Notes under the pieces: generated by a model
Database searches by the model: none
Told to the model about the DNA's origin: nothing
Seen by the model: the letters and a program-made list of their open reading frames with translations, nothing else
Translations under genes and position numbers: made by a program
Part shown: positions 34,556 through 42,666 of the stretch, piece after piece
How the letters are laid out: each line of letters starts with the position of its first letter
How positions within the stretch are numbered: position 1 is the stretch's first letter
Origin: a virus
IMG/VR virus record: IMGVR_UViG_3300036790_000609
Span: 1 to 44,881 of that record
Strand: one strand, 5' to 3'
DNA: 44,881 nucleotides

Positions 34556-34594
34556 GGTTTCAATCCTTTCGGGATGGCATGAAGAGTGGGGAGA

Positions 34595-35035
34595 TCAGGC
34601 GTTGACGAGGATCTCGACGGGAACGATCGCTTCGGATTGGCCGGAAAGGCCTTCGGCGATGGTGATTTCGCCGGCGATCCGGGCATGGCTGACAAGCCCG
34701 CCCAGCGTCTGGCGATAATTCTGCCATTGGGTCCATGCCAGCGCCCCCATCACGGCGTCGAGCAGTCCATTCATCTGGGTAGAGACCGGTGAAACCGGAT
34801 CGTTGCTTTCGCAATAGAGGAGCAACCGGCATTGCAGCGTGACAAGCGGCGGCTTGCCGACAGGCGCTTCCCAGTTCTCGCCCAGTTCGACCTGCAGCAG
34901 AGCCGGCTGCAGACTCTGATCGACATCGGAATATTCCCGGATGCGACGGGTCTTGGTCACGAAGGGCGCCGACGCGCCTACCAGCGCAAACAGCGCGGCG
35001 TAGATGTTCTCCCGCGAAAATTGTGGCTCGCTCAT
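34595..35035 (-). CDS. Tail terminator protein
   Basis: The 146-residue protein (FSRENIYAALFALVGASAPF, YSDVDQSLQPALLQVELGEN, LVTLQCRLLLYCESND, ITIAEGLSGQSEAIVPVEIL) has the alpha/beta pattern of lambda gpU/tail-completion proteins. Its place between the HK97-gp10-like neck gene (4-base overlap) and the tail tube supports this. It caps the tube and joins it to the head. Confidence 0.72.
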   Translation of the reverse strand: MSEPQFSRENIYAALFALVGASAPFVTKTRRIREYSDVDQSLQPALLQVELGENWEAPVGKPPLVTLQCRLLLYCESNDPVSPVSTQMNGLLDAVMGALAWTQWQNYRQTLGGLVSHARIAGEITIAEGLSGQSEAIVPVEILVNA

Positions 35036-35433
35036 GAGATGGCCTCCCCGACCAGTTTGCGGATGGCGTCGACCGCGCCACTGCGCTTTTCCGCGAGCGC
35101 GCTGCGCAGATAGGAGCGCTCCGGCAACGCGATCATGCGATTGTGCGCGGTGATCCGGCCGCCATATTCCTGGATGCGCGCATAGGGAACGCTGCCGTCG
35201 CTTCCGACGGATGCCGTGATCTTTCCGGCTTGCGCATCGCCCTGCGCCTTGATGCTGCCAAGAAGCGCACCGCTGCGGATCTGCAGCACCTGGCCGGACA
35301 GGTTTGCTTGGACACGGGCGAGCAGGCCATCGCCTTGTACCTGGAGTCCTCGCGCAAGTTCGCTTTGGAGCGACGCCCGGATCGCCGCGAGCCGCGCCGT
35401 TGCCTGCGTCGCATCGACAAGGATTTTCAGCAC
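35032..35433 (-). CDS. HK97 gp10-like neck protein
   Basis: The 133-residue protein has an N-terminal helix (ATARLAAIRASLQSELARGL), then the family core LRTRTGAL-like IRSGALLGSIKAQGDAQ, VGSDGSVPYARIQEYGGRI and PERSYLRSALAEKRSG. These are the hallmark segments of HK97-gp10 head-tail joining proteins. The start is GTG 35433. Confidence 0.85.
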   Translation of the reverse strand: MLKILVDATQATARLAAIRASLQSELARGLQVQGDGLLARVQANLSGQVLQIRSGALLGSIKAQGDAQAGKITASVGSDGSVPYARIQEYGGRITAHNRMIALPERSYLRSALAEKRSGAVDAIRKLVGEAIS

Positions 35434-35464
35434 GGCCGTGTCTTTCTATGGCGGCGATGTCGGT

Positions 35465-36256
35465 CTAGACCGGCAGCATGTTCCGATAGGGCTGGAGGAG
35501 GCTTTCGACGAACTGGTCGAGACGCGCATTGTCGAAGGTCACGGTTTCATTGCCGCCGAGCGAATGCGTCTTCTCGCCGATACGCTGGGAATAGCGGAAC
35601 ATTTCGCTCGTCAGTTCGATCGCCGCCTGGGCGAGATCGGCCGGAACATAGCCGTAGCTGATCAGAACGTTCTGCCCATTGTCGGCGCTGTTGAAATCAT
35701 AGGTGCCGGCGAGTGCGTCCAGCGCGTATTGGCCCTGTTGCGGCGCCGCGTCCACGAGCGCAAGCGGTGTGCCGTTCGCATAGATCACCGCGACATCGCT
35801 GGCCCACGCGCCATAAGGCGCCACCACGCTTGCCGCGCCGTTCGCCACCAAGTGCGGCTCGCCGCTGATCTGATAACCGGCCTGATAATCGACGAACACA
35901 TAGTCGCCACCAAACGTCACATTGTGGAGCGTAACCTCTTGATGGGCGCCCGGCGGCGTGCCGTCCCAGGCCTCAAGCGTGAAGCCTGCGGTCAGCGAAG
36001 GCGACACAGCACCGCAAGTCGTCGTCAGCGACGCAATCGCGATCACCGGATATTGCCGCAGCACCATGCTGCAGGCACGGGGCGCCTTGCGCACTTCGCT
36101 CACGCTGCGCGGCAGGATGGCGGGACGCTGGATATAGGACAGGATCTGCCGGCTGGCGCGGGTGATGAGCCCAGACAGAGCCGCGTCGGAATTGGTGTCG
36201 CTGCGGCCGAGCCACGCCTTCACATCGGTCAGCGTGGTGAGATCATTCGCGGCCAT
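35465..36256 (-). CDS. Head-tail connector with inserted beta module
   Basis: The 263-residue protein is a gp6/adaptor-type connector. Its N-terminal helices read LTTLTDVKAWLGRSDTNSDA and ALSGLITRASRQILSYIQRP, and its C-terminal helices AQAAIELTSEMFRYSQRIGE and ARLDQFVESLLQPYRNMLP. Between them a long beta region includes residues about 157-205 (VIYANGTPLALVDAAPQQGQ, YDFNSADNGQNVLISYGY), which repeats the module in the tail tube. Such adaptors are usually about 100-200 residues, so the insertion accounts for the extra length. Confidence 0.8.
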   Translation of the reverse strand: MAANDLTTLTDVKAWLGRSDTNSDAALSGLITRASRQILSYIQRPAILPRSVSEVRKAPRACSMVLRQYPVIAIASLTTTCGAVSPSLTAGFTLEAWDGTPPGAHQEVTLHNVTFGGDYVFVDYQAGYQISGEPHLVANGAASVVAPYGAWASDVAVIYANGTPLALVDAAPQQGQYALDALAGTYDFNSADNGQNVLISYGYVPADLAQAAIELTSEMFRYSQRIGEKTHSLGGNETVTFDNARLDQFVESLLQPYRNMLPV

Positions 36257-36536
36257 GCTCGCCCTCCCGGGATTCCAGGACGAGTAAGCGCAACGCGGCA
36301 TTTGCCATATTCCAGCATGTTGGAACTCCGCGCTCCTTCAGCCAGTCGAACATCTCATGGCGCGATAGTGCTTCCACCGGCGGCAAAGTGCTCCGGTCGG
36401 GCGCTTCCCATTCGGCAAAGCCATGGGCGCGCAACGCGTCGAGTGCGTCGTCGGAGATTTCACAGGTTCCGTCGGCGGCGATCTCGATCGGCTGTCCGCG
36501 CCAGGTGGCGGCTCCTTGTGCGATGCATTTGGGCAT
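36243..36536 (-). CDS. 97-residue phage protein between capsid and connector
   Basis: From ATG 36536 (GAGGA upstream) the product begins MPKCIAQGAATWRGQPIEIA, continues CEISDDALDALRAHGFAEWE, and ends with a basic helical part. It overlaps the connector start by 14 bases. Small proteins in this slot are often head-decoration or fibre-like stopper components, but this one is not recognised. Confidence 0.65.
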   Translation of the reverse strand: MPKCIAQGAATWRGQPIEIAADGTCEISDDALDALRAHGFAEWEAPDRSTLPPVEALSRHEMFDWLKERGVPTCWNMANAALRLLVLESREGEHGRE

Positions 36537-36612
36537 ATGATGCGATCCTCGAAAAAGAGAACGCCATGGCTCGCGAGAAGCGAGCCATGGCGAACATGCG
36601 AGACGGGACGGC

Positions 36613-38121
36613 TTAGCCGTTGGCGATGTTGGTGATGACGCCCAGCGCGAATGGCGCATACACGGCCAGCACCTCTTCGGCGTAGATGCCATATTCGCGA
36701 CGGCGCGTGCGCAGCGGCCAATCGACCCGATAATAGTCGCGCCGTGTGATCACCTCGGCGACGTTCGGCACTTCGTTGGACTGGTACCATTCCGGCAATT
36801 TCGCGCAATGCACGAACAGCGTTCCGGGCGGGAGGTCCGGATGCGCTACGACGGGAATCATGTCGCCGCCACCCGGCTCGTCCATGCCGCCGCCGACAAA
36901 GGGATTGTAGTAGTATTTAACCTGGCCGCCCGCGGTGATCGCATAGGGCTGGCCCGGCGTGGCGCTCACATCGTAACGCAGGAGCGGACCCGAGGCGTTG
37001 CTCAGCACCTTGCTGGTGATGTTCTTCTGCTCCTGCGAACTCACGAAGATCTGCGTGGGGCCGAGACGGTAATTGTCCCACATGGTCTGCAGCAGCGTAT
37101 CGATTTCCACGATCGAACCGCGGCCCGACGCGGTGAGCGGTGTGCCCGCGCCGGCCGTGCCGGTCGGCTGCACCGTCACATTGCCGCCGGCGAACGCGTT
37201 GGTGACGAAGCCGTCGAACGCCAGTGCGTTGGTGGAATTGTCGGCGGTGACGGTCGAAGCCGCCTGGCGGCCGGTGGCAAGCGGCGCAGCGAACGATGCG
37301 CTGTTGATGGTGGTGATCGCCTGCAGCGTTTCCGAACCCGCGGTCCCGACAAACCAGGCATAGGCGACGGCGCCCTGCACCGGCGTCGCGCTTGCGAACA
37401 GGGTCTGGCCCAGCGTCACAGCCTGGGTCGTATTGGTCGAGCGGTTGGATGTGCCGCCATTCAGCGTGTAGGTGTTGCCATCGAGGCCGGTGATCGATTT
37501 GGTGGGCGCGAAGCCGGACGCGGCATTGCCCTTGCAGTTGAGCCAGCCTTCCAGCGTCATCGCCATGACGATCACGGAATAGGTGGCCGAAGGCAGGGTG
37601 CCGCCCGAACCCGACGCGCTTGTCGTCGGCGCCGACGGCGTGCCCAGCGCCAGGCTGGTATTGCCGGCGAGAAGCCCCGTCTCTTCCTTGCGCATGGTTT
37701 TCTGCAACAGGCGCAAGGACACGGTGGTGTTCAGGTCTTCAAATCCGGCAGCGGCGGATTCGGCTTCGAAGGTCAGATAATCTTCCTCACCGATCGTCAC
37801 ATAGGTCGCGGATTTGTCGCTCGCGCTGTAGCTCATCGCGGCCGAACGCTGGCCTTCGGGAATCCATCCCATGGCGTCGAAGCCCGATCCCGTAAGCGCG
37901 GTGATCTGCTTCCAATGCGCCGCCGTGCCATAGCCAGCCGGCCGGCCGACGCGCGGCGTGAGATTTCGGAGCTTCGTGACGATGGGATAGAGGTTTTTCG
38001 CCGGCGCCTGCAGATCGTAGAAGACCAGCCCCGATCCGATGGTGACGGATTTGGCGAGATCCGTTGAGGCATTGGTCAGCGCGGCCTTCATCAAGGCCAG
38101 GGTTTCAGCCGTCATGTTCAT
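36613..38121 (-). CDS. Major capsid protein with Ig/Fn3-like insertion
   Basis: The 502-residue protein has an HK97-type capsid outline. It has an N-terminal helix (LALMKAALTNASTDLAKSV), a P-domain-like part (YLTFEAESAAAGFEDLNTTV), and LLQTMWDNYRLGPTQIFVSS. The C-terminus (EVITRRDYYRVDWPLRTRRR, YGIYAEEVLAVYAPFALGVI) is typical. Residues about 160-288 are an extra beta-sandwich (SATYSVIVMAMTLEGWLN, VQGAVAYAWFVGTAGSETLQ) likely displayed on the surface. RcGTA capsid is about 400 residues, so this is longer by roughly the insertion. Confidence 0.85.
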   Translation of the reverse strand: MNMTAETLALMKAALTNASTDLAKSVTIGSGLVFYDLQAPAKNLYPIVTKLRNLTPRVGRPAGYGTAAHWKQITALTGSGFDAMGWIPEGQRSAAMSYSASDKSATYVTIGEEDYLTFEAESAAAGFEDLNTTVSLRLLQKTMRKEETGLLAGNTSLALGTPSAPTTSASGSGGTLPSATYSVIVMAMTLEGWLNCKGNAASGFAPTKSITGLDGNTYTLNGGTSNRSTNTTQAVTLGQTLFASATPVQGAVAYAWFVGTAGSETLQAITTINSASFAAPLATGRQAASTVTADNSTNALAFDGFVTNAFAGGNVTVQPTGTAGAGTPLTASGRGSIVEIDTLLQTMWDNYRLGPTQIFVSSQEQKNITSKVLSNASGPLLRYDVSATPGQPYAITAGGQVKYYYNPFVGGGMDEPGGGDMIPVVAHPDLPPGTLFVHCAKLPEWYQSNEVPNVAEVITRRDYYRVDWPLRTRRREYGIYAEEVLAVYAPFALGVITNIANG

Positions 38122-38177
38122 GCTATGTTCCTTTCAAGAATGCGCGACTCGGCGTCCGGTTGTGACGGGTGGACGGT

Positions 38178-39152
38178 TCAGCGTCCGGGAGCGCCGGGGA
38201 GTGGATTGGCGAGGGTGAATTTCATCAGCACACGGGCGCGCTGTTCGGCGCTCAGCGTGTCCAGATGTTTGCGGAACTGTTCGACCGGCTCGCCATTCGG
38301 TTCGCCGCGGTCCTGACCTTTCGTGACCGTACGCGCGCCACGCAGAACGGGCCCGCCGGATACGGGCAACGCGCCCAACCGTGCAGCTTCCGATTCCAGG
38401 CGCGCGATTTTCGCGAGCGCCGCGTCGAGCCTGGGCGCGATCGCCGACGGCGAAGCGGCGCGGGCACTGTGGCGCTTGTCGATCGAATCCGCGTCGTCAC
38501 CGCAGTCGCTGTCGTCGTCGCCCCTGTTGTCGCCACTATTGTCGCCAATGTCATCGGACATCGCGCCGTCGCAGGCGGCGCCGAGCGCCACAGCGGTATC
38601 GTGCAACGCCTGCACACGCGCAAGGTCGATAGCGGAATGGCGCGCGCCCATCCTGGCGAATTTGCGCAGCTCCGTGGAGCCGTCTTCCTTGACCACCTGG
38701 AAGGTCGCGGTCGGAATACAGGGGCTGTCGACCAGCGAGATTTCCATCGGTCTTGGCGTGTAGCGCGTCAGTTCGGGTTGCGCGCTGTCGGGCCAGCGCT
38801 TCAGATATTTTCCGCCCATCGAAAAGCCGGTGTAGACGCCTTCCAGCACCTTCTGCCATTCGCCGTCATCCACGATCTTTCCGCAGGCTTCGATGCGGCG
38901 CTTATCGTCGTCGAATGTGAGGCTTTCGAGCTTGCCGACCGCCACCTGGCCATGCATGGCCCTGAGATTGCCGAGGCTCCTGCCGTCGGACGCTTTGGCG
39001 ATGTCAGCCGACCAGGATTCGAATTCCGGCCGTGCGCTGGCATAGTCCATGATCTCGCCGGATTTGTCGGCGATCTCCTCCGCCACCGTGCCATAGACGA
39101 GGCGCCGCGCGGCATCGACCTTGGTGATCGGAATGAACAAACGAAAATCCAT
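38178..39152 (-). CDS. XkdF-type prohead protease/scaffold
   Basis: The 324-residue protein has an N-terminal XkdF-like domain: FIPITKVDAARRLVYGTVAE, ADKSGEIMDYASARPEFESW, AMHGQVAVGKLESLTFDDDK and VLEGVYTGFSMGGKYLKRW, then PMEISLVDSPCIPTATF. A very acidic linker (about residues 218-240, rich in Asp) and a helical scaffold-like C-terminus follow. The domain is related to phage maturation proteases; the DSPC stretch matches the conserved end of that fold. AGGAG lies 8 bases before ATG 39152. It lies directly before the capsid gene, as expected. Confidence 0.82.
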   Translation of the reverse strand: MDFRLFIPITKVDAARRLVYGTVAEEIADKSGEIMDYASARPEFESWSADIAKASDGRSLGNLRAMHGQVAVGKLESLTFDDDKRRIEACGKIVDDGEWQKVLEGVYTGFSMGGKYLKRWPDSAQPELTRYTPRPMEISLVDSPCIPTATFQVVKEDGSTELRKFARMGARHSAIDLARVQALHDTAVALGAACDGAMSDDIGDNSGDNRGDDDSDCGDDADSIDKRHSARAASPSAIAPRLDAALAKIARLESEAARLGALPVSGGPVLRGARTVTKGQDRGEPNGEPVEQFRKHLDTLSAEQRARVLMKFTLANPLPGAPGR

Positions 39153-39272
39153 CGGATGACTCCTTTGTGAATGTCGAGACAGGGCGACGCGCGGGAACAA
39201 AACCGGTATTCACGGGCCGGCATTGTCGTGCGATACTTGGTTGCTGAGACTGGCTTTCACGGGGGAAATCAC

Positions 39273-40673
39273 ATGCTGCGAAATAAATTGCTTGTCGCTG
39301 CCGCGGTTGTCGTAGCCGGTGCCACCGGCGCAAACGCGAGAATCGTCATTTCTCACGGACCGACAGAAAACATGAGTTGCGCAACAGGGGTCTGCACGCC
39401 GACGAGTTCGAATGCCGTGCTCAATGTCGGGGATCTGGAAGCACTACTCGCAACCGGCAATCTCGAGATCGATACACACGCCAAACATGTCAATGCAAAA
39501 ACAATCGATTTCGAAGTGCCGGTCCAGTGGTCTTCGCCATCGATGCTGGTCCTGACCGACAGTAACACACTGGTAAACCAGCGCGTTTCCGTGACTGGCT
39601 CTGGTGGCGTCAATATTTTCACCTTCGAAAGACTTATTTTCGGCCCCAAAGGCAAGATCACATTCACCGGATCGTCTGGGACCCTGATCATTAACGGAAG
39701 TACTTATCAGCTAGTGAGTACGCTGCCTGCCCTCGCCGGCGCCATCGCAGCAAATCCGCAAGGGGACTTTGCGCTTGCCAATTCATACAATGCCAGCCAG
39801 GACGGCGTTTATAGTGTTTCGCCTATCTCGACCAATTTCGACGGATATCTGGTTGGTCTTGGAAACACGATTTCGAACATATCCATCAACAATGCCAATG
39901 AGTGCTGCGTGGGAGGGTTGTTCGAGAGCATTTCCGCGCGCGGCGCTGTCGCTGGCATAAGGCTGAAGAACCTTTCCGTTTTGTCCAACCATGGGGCCGC
40001 CGGGCTGGTATACGAGAACTTCGGTATACTGTTCTCCAACTCTGTTACGGGCAGCGTTGCTGGCGGTTCGGATGCCTCCGCTGTCGCGGGATTGGTCGCC
40101 ATTGACTATGGACAAGTCAACGCCAGCTACTCCTCGGCGTCAGTGACTTCGTCAAGTGGCAATTCCGACGCGGGCGGCCTGGTTGGTGCCGAATTCGGAA
40201 TGACGCAAAACTCCTTTGCGACAGGAGCGGTTTCAGTCAGCGGAGCCGGCAATATCGGCGGCCTTATCGGAGAGGTAGCCGAAAACGGTATGGCAGCCGA
40301 CTGCTACGCCACTGGGAACATATCCGGAGGCCCTGGTTCAAATGTCGGCGGTATCGTCGGCCAGAATGACTTCAATAGCAATCAAGTGTCGACCAGCTAT
40401 GCCATTGGAGTCGTTTCCGGCGGAAGCGGAAGCGCAGTAGGAGGAGCCTTTGGGGTGAACGACAGCAAGCGCGTGGTATACGAATATTGGGATACAACAA
40501 CCAGCGGTACGAGCATTGGTGTGGGACTCGGCAATGGCAGCGAGATTACTGGCCTCACCAGCGAGCAATTGGAAGCCAACTTGCCATATGGTTTCGACAC
40601 GAAAACCTGGGCCGAGAACCCGAAAATCAATAACGGATTTCCTTATCTGACGAGCAATCCACCACCGAAATAG
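39273..40673 (+). CDS. Exported GLUG-repeat protein
   Basis: From ATG 39273 (GGGGGAA upstream) the 466-residue product has a signal peptide (MLRNKLLVAAAVVVAGATGANA). A beta-helix-like domain with filamentous-haemagglutinin-type GLUG repeats (about 210-420) follows: VAGLVAIDYGQVNASYSSAS, AGGLVGAEFGMTQNSFATGA, IGGLIGEVAENGMAADCYAT, VGGIVGQNDFNSNQVSTSYA. It ends with the usual YWDTTTSG and PKINNGFPYLTSNPPP segments of this family. It is a secreted or surface adhesin-like protein. It sits on the plus strand between the minus-strand portal and protease genes, so it is a cargo gene, possibly altering the lysogen surface. Confidence 0.82.
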   Translation: MLRNKLLVAAAVVVAGATGANARIVISHGPTENMSCATGVCTPTSSNAVLNVGDLEALLATGNLEIDTHAKHVNAKTIDFEVPVQWSSPSMLVLTDSNTLVNQRVSVTGSGGVNIFTFERLIFGPKGKITFTGSSGTLIINGSTYQLVSTLPALAGAIAANPQGDFALANSYNASQDGVYSVSPISTNFDGYLVGLGNTISNISINNANECCVGGLFESISARGAVAGIRLKNLSVLSNHGAAGLVYENFGILFSNSVTGSVAGGSDASAVAGLVAIDYGQVNASYSSASVTSSSGNSDAGGLVGAEFGMTQNSFATGAVSVSGAGNIGGLIGEVAENGMAADCYATGNISGGPGSNVGGIVGQNDFNSNQVSTSYAIGVVSGGSGSAVGGAFGVNDSKRVVYEYWDTTTSGTSIGVGLGNGSEITGLTSEQLEANLPYGFDTKTWAENPKINNGFPYLTSNPPPK

Positions 40674-40693
40674 CTTTTCCTGAATTGCAACGA

Positions 40694-41986
40694 TCACTCG
40701 GTCTCTAGCGGCGCCAGGCCGCGGGCGGCGCGGACTTCGTTGACGGTGCGGATACCGGACTGGACATCGGCGACATCGATCGCCGCGGCGGTTTTCGGAT
40801 CGGTTTCGCGATCGTCGACCGCCACCATTTCGATATCGCGCCAGCCCATGCGGTCGAACAGGATGCGGAACAGGCGCCGGAAATAGTTGAGCACCGGCAG
40901 AAGCCCCTCCTCCACCGCCACATCGTGGGCGCTCTCAGCGGTGGCGCGGTTCATCATTGAAACGAAAGGCTGCGGGCTGATCGAGAAAGCGAAGCAGATG
41001 AGCCGCGCCAGGAATTCGTCGTAGGGATCGTTCAATTGCGGCGGCTTCAGCGGCACATAGGCGATGCCGCCCGGCACCCAGAGCCCCTGGCGTCGCGCCT
41101 CGACATTGCCGGCGAACAATCCGTCCCAATAGGTCTGCCAGCCGCGCAGCTGATCCATGGTCCAGGATTCGGGCGCGGTGAAAATCCCGTCGGTCAGGTT
41201 GCCGTCGGTATAGAAGGCCAGCTGATGCATCTGGCGGCGGATCAGGGTGTTGGCGGTCAGGATCACCTGCTCGACCGGCGAATAGCCATAGACATGCCCC
41301 GGCCGCCGGTTGCGCGGAAAATAGATCAGCTGGTCGCGCGAGAAATCGGCCGCCGGCACGCCGTGCAGGATCTGCTGATAGGCGACGTCGGGAGATTCCG
41401 GCGTGCGGCCATCGGCATCGATGCGCGGTGCGATCGTGGCGCCGTCCACCGGCTCAAAACCGTAGATGCCGCCGCTGCGGTCCGGCCGCAGGAACAGCGA
41501 CACCGCATCGGTGACGAACATCTCCTCCGCCAGCATCCGCATCCAGCCGCTGAAATCATGTTCGCGATCGGGAAAGGCGAAGAACGCCTGCGCCGCGCCA
41601 ATTTCAGCGGCAAAGGCGCTTTCCGCGGAGTGGGTGCCGTCGGCGCGCTTTCTTGGCCGCACGTCCCAGTCCTGCGCCTCGACTTGATCCTTCCGGGTTT
41701 CGATGACGAGGCGCAGCAGATCGCAATTGTCGGCCAGCATATGCAGATCGGCGAACGACACAGGCTCGGCAGAACGCGGCTGGTATTGCAGATTGTAGCC
41801 GACGGGATAATCGAAGGCGCGGCCGCCCGTGCCTTCCGGCGCCAGCGGCTTCACGGGCTGCATCGGCCCGAACCAGGTGGTGGGCGCCGCGCCGGAAATG
41901 ACATAGCGCACGGCCTGCCCCACCCGCGCGGCAAGGGACGGCGACACGGGGCTGACCCGCGCGCCCGGGATCGACAGATCGGGCAT
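40694..41986 (-). CDS. Phage portal protein
   Basis: The 430-residue portal forms the dodecameric DNA gate of the capsid vertex. Visible segments are NCDLLRLVIETRKDQVEAQD, FSGWMRMLAEEMFVTDAVSL, DQLIYFPRNRRPGHVYGYSP, VEQVILTANTLIRRQMHQLA and LICFAFSISPQPFVSMMNRA, standard for the HK97/SPP1-like portal group. ATG 41986 follows a non-coding 245-bp stretch (41987-42231) that carries hairpins and a 16-bp palindrome, so it may have its own promoter. Confidence 0.92.
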   Translation of the reverse strand: MPDLSIPGARVSPVSPSLAARVGQAVRYVISGAAPTTWFGPMQPVKPLAPEGTGGRAFDYPVGYNLQYQPRSAEPVSFADLHMLADNCDLLRLVIETRKDQVEAQDWDVRPRKRADGTHSAESAFAAEIGAAQAFFAFPDREHDFSGWMRMLAEEMFVTDAVSLFLRPDRSGGIYGFEPVDGATIAPRIDADGRTPESPDVAYQQILHGVPAADFSRDQLIYFPRNRRPGHVYGYSPVEQVILTANTLIRRQMHQLAFYTDGNLTDGIFTAPESWTMDQLRGWQTYWDGLFAGNVEARRQGLWVPGGIAYVPLKPPQLNDPYDEFLARLICFAFSISPQPFVSMMNRATAESAHDVAVEEGLLPVLNYFRRLFRILFDRMGWRDIEMVAVDDRETDPKTAAAIDVADVQSGIRTVNEVRAARGLAPLETE

Positions 41987-42011
41987 ATGGTCCTCTCGGG
42001 AATGAAGGAAG

Positions 42012-42034
42012 CGGTGCGCGCTTGCAGCGCACCG
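42012..42034. other. Hairpin upstream of the portal gene
   Basis: CGGTGCGC and GCGCACCG pair perfectly around a 7-base loop. A second GC-rich inverted repeat (CCCGGC / GCCGGG) follows at about 42046-42070. Together they could attenuate or terminate transcription coming from the terminase genes. Confidence 0.4.
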
Positions 42035-42101
42035 GACATCAAAAACCCGGCCGCCGTTGCCGGCGCCGGGCGCAGATGTTCGTCATGACAAAAATGATAG
42101 A

Positions 42102-42117
42102 GCGTTTGATCAAACGC
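42102..42117. promoter_or_regulatory. 16-bp palindromic operator candidate
   Basis: GCGTTTGATCAAACGC is a perfect palindrome in the 245-bp gap between the portal gene and the small-terminase-like gene. It resembles TetR-family operators of alphaproteobacteria in length and in the central TTTGATCAAA. No TetR gene is seen in the window. Confidence 0.5.
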
Positions 42118-42231
42118 GTCAAGCGCAAAAATGCATCGTGACGCGATTTTTCCGTAGACGGAACGTTATGTGGACGCCTCTTTTTGCCCACATGCCTGTC
42201 CGTTGCTTTTTTTCTCGCAAAGGCAAGATCG

Positions 42232-42594
42232 CTAGCTCTCGCCGCCTGTCTTTCGCTCAAGCTTCTTTTGCAGGCTTTTGCTGGCGGCTTCCATGCGTTT
42301 GCGCTCGGCTTCGTCCTGGGCTTGCGTGTCGCCGGCTTTCGGCTTGGCGTGGATATAGCCGGCGGCGTTGCGGGCCATCTGGTCGCGACGCGTTTCCCCC
42401 GATTTGCCGTTGCGCATCACGCGGAGCATGTAGTCGACGGGGAGTTCGCTCGCGGGCGAATCCGGCGCGTTTTTTGCGGGTGACACGCGCTTCGCGGATG
42501 CCTTCTTCGACTTCTTCTTCGCGGGCTTCCTTTTCGGCTTCCTGGCTGGCGCCTTCGCCGGCTTCGTCTCGACCTCGCTCTCTTCGGTGCTCAT
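42232..42594 (-). CDS. Lys/Ala-rich, small-terminase-like protein
   Basis: The first 45 of 120 residues are histone-H1-like (KAPARKPKRKPAKKKSKKAS). The following PVDYMLRVMRNGKSGETRRD and QMARNAAGYIHAKPK match a segment found in phage proteins annotated as small terminase or its accessory. The C-terminus is a charged helix. It lies 72 bases after the large terminase, the reverse of the usual order, so the small-terminase call is tentative. DNA binding is very likely from charge. Confidence 0.6.
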   Translation of the reverse strand: MSTEESEVETKPAKAPARKPKRKPAKKKSKKASAKRVSPAKNAPDSPASELPVDYMLRVMRNGKSGETRRDQMARNAAGYIHAKPKAGDTQAQDEAERKRMEAASKSLQKKLERKTGGES

Positions 42595-42666
42595 GCGCCT
42601 CTCCCTTCCCGCTGCGCGCGCAATAGATCGTGGCGCGACGCATCTGTCTTCACAACCTCAGGCAAC

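Noticed and set aside
35216-38067. Long plus-strand frames (466 and 419 residues)
   Set aside because: They are antisense shadows of connector and capsid genes; Arg/Ala/Gly-rich with no recognisable domain.
41036-42088. 350-residue plus-strand frame opposite portal
   Set aside because: Arg/Gly/His-rich shadow of the portal gene with no start signal.
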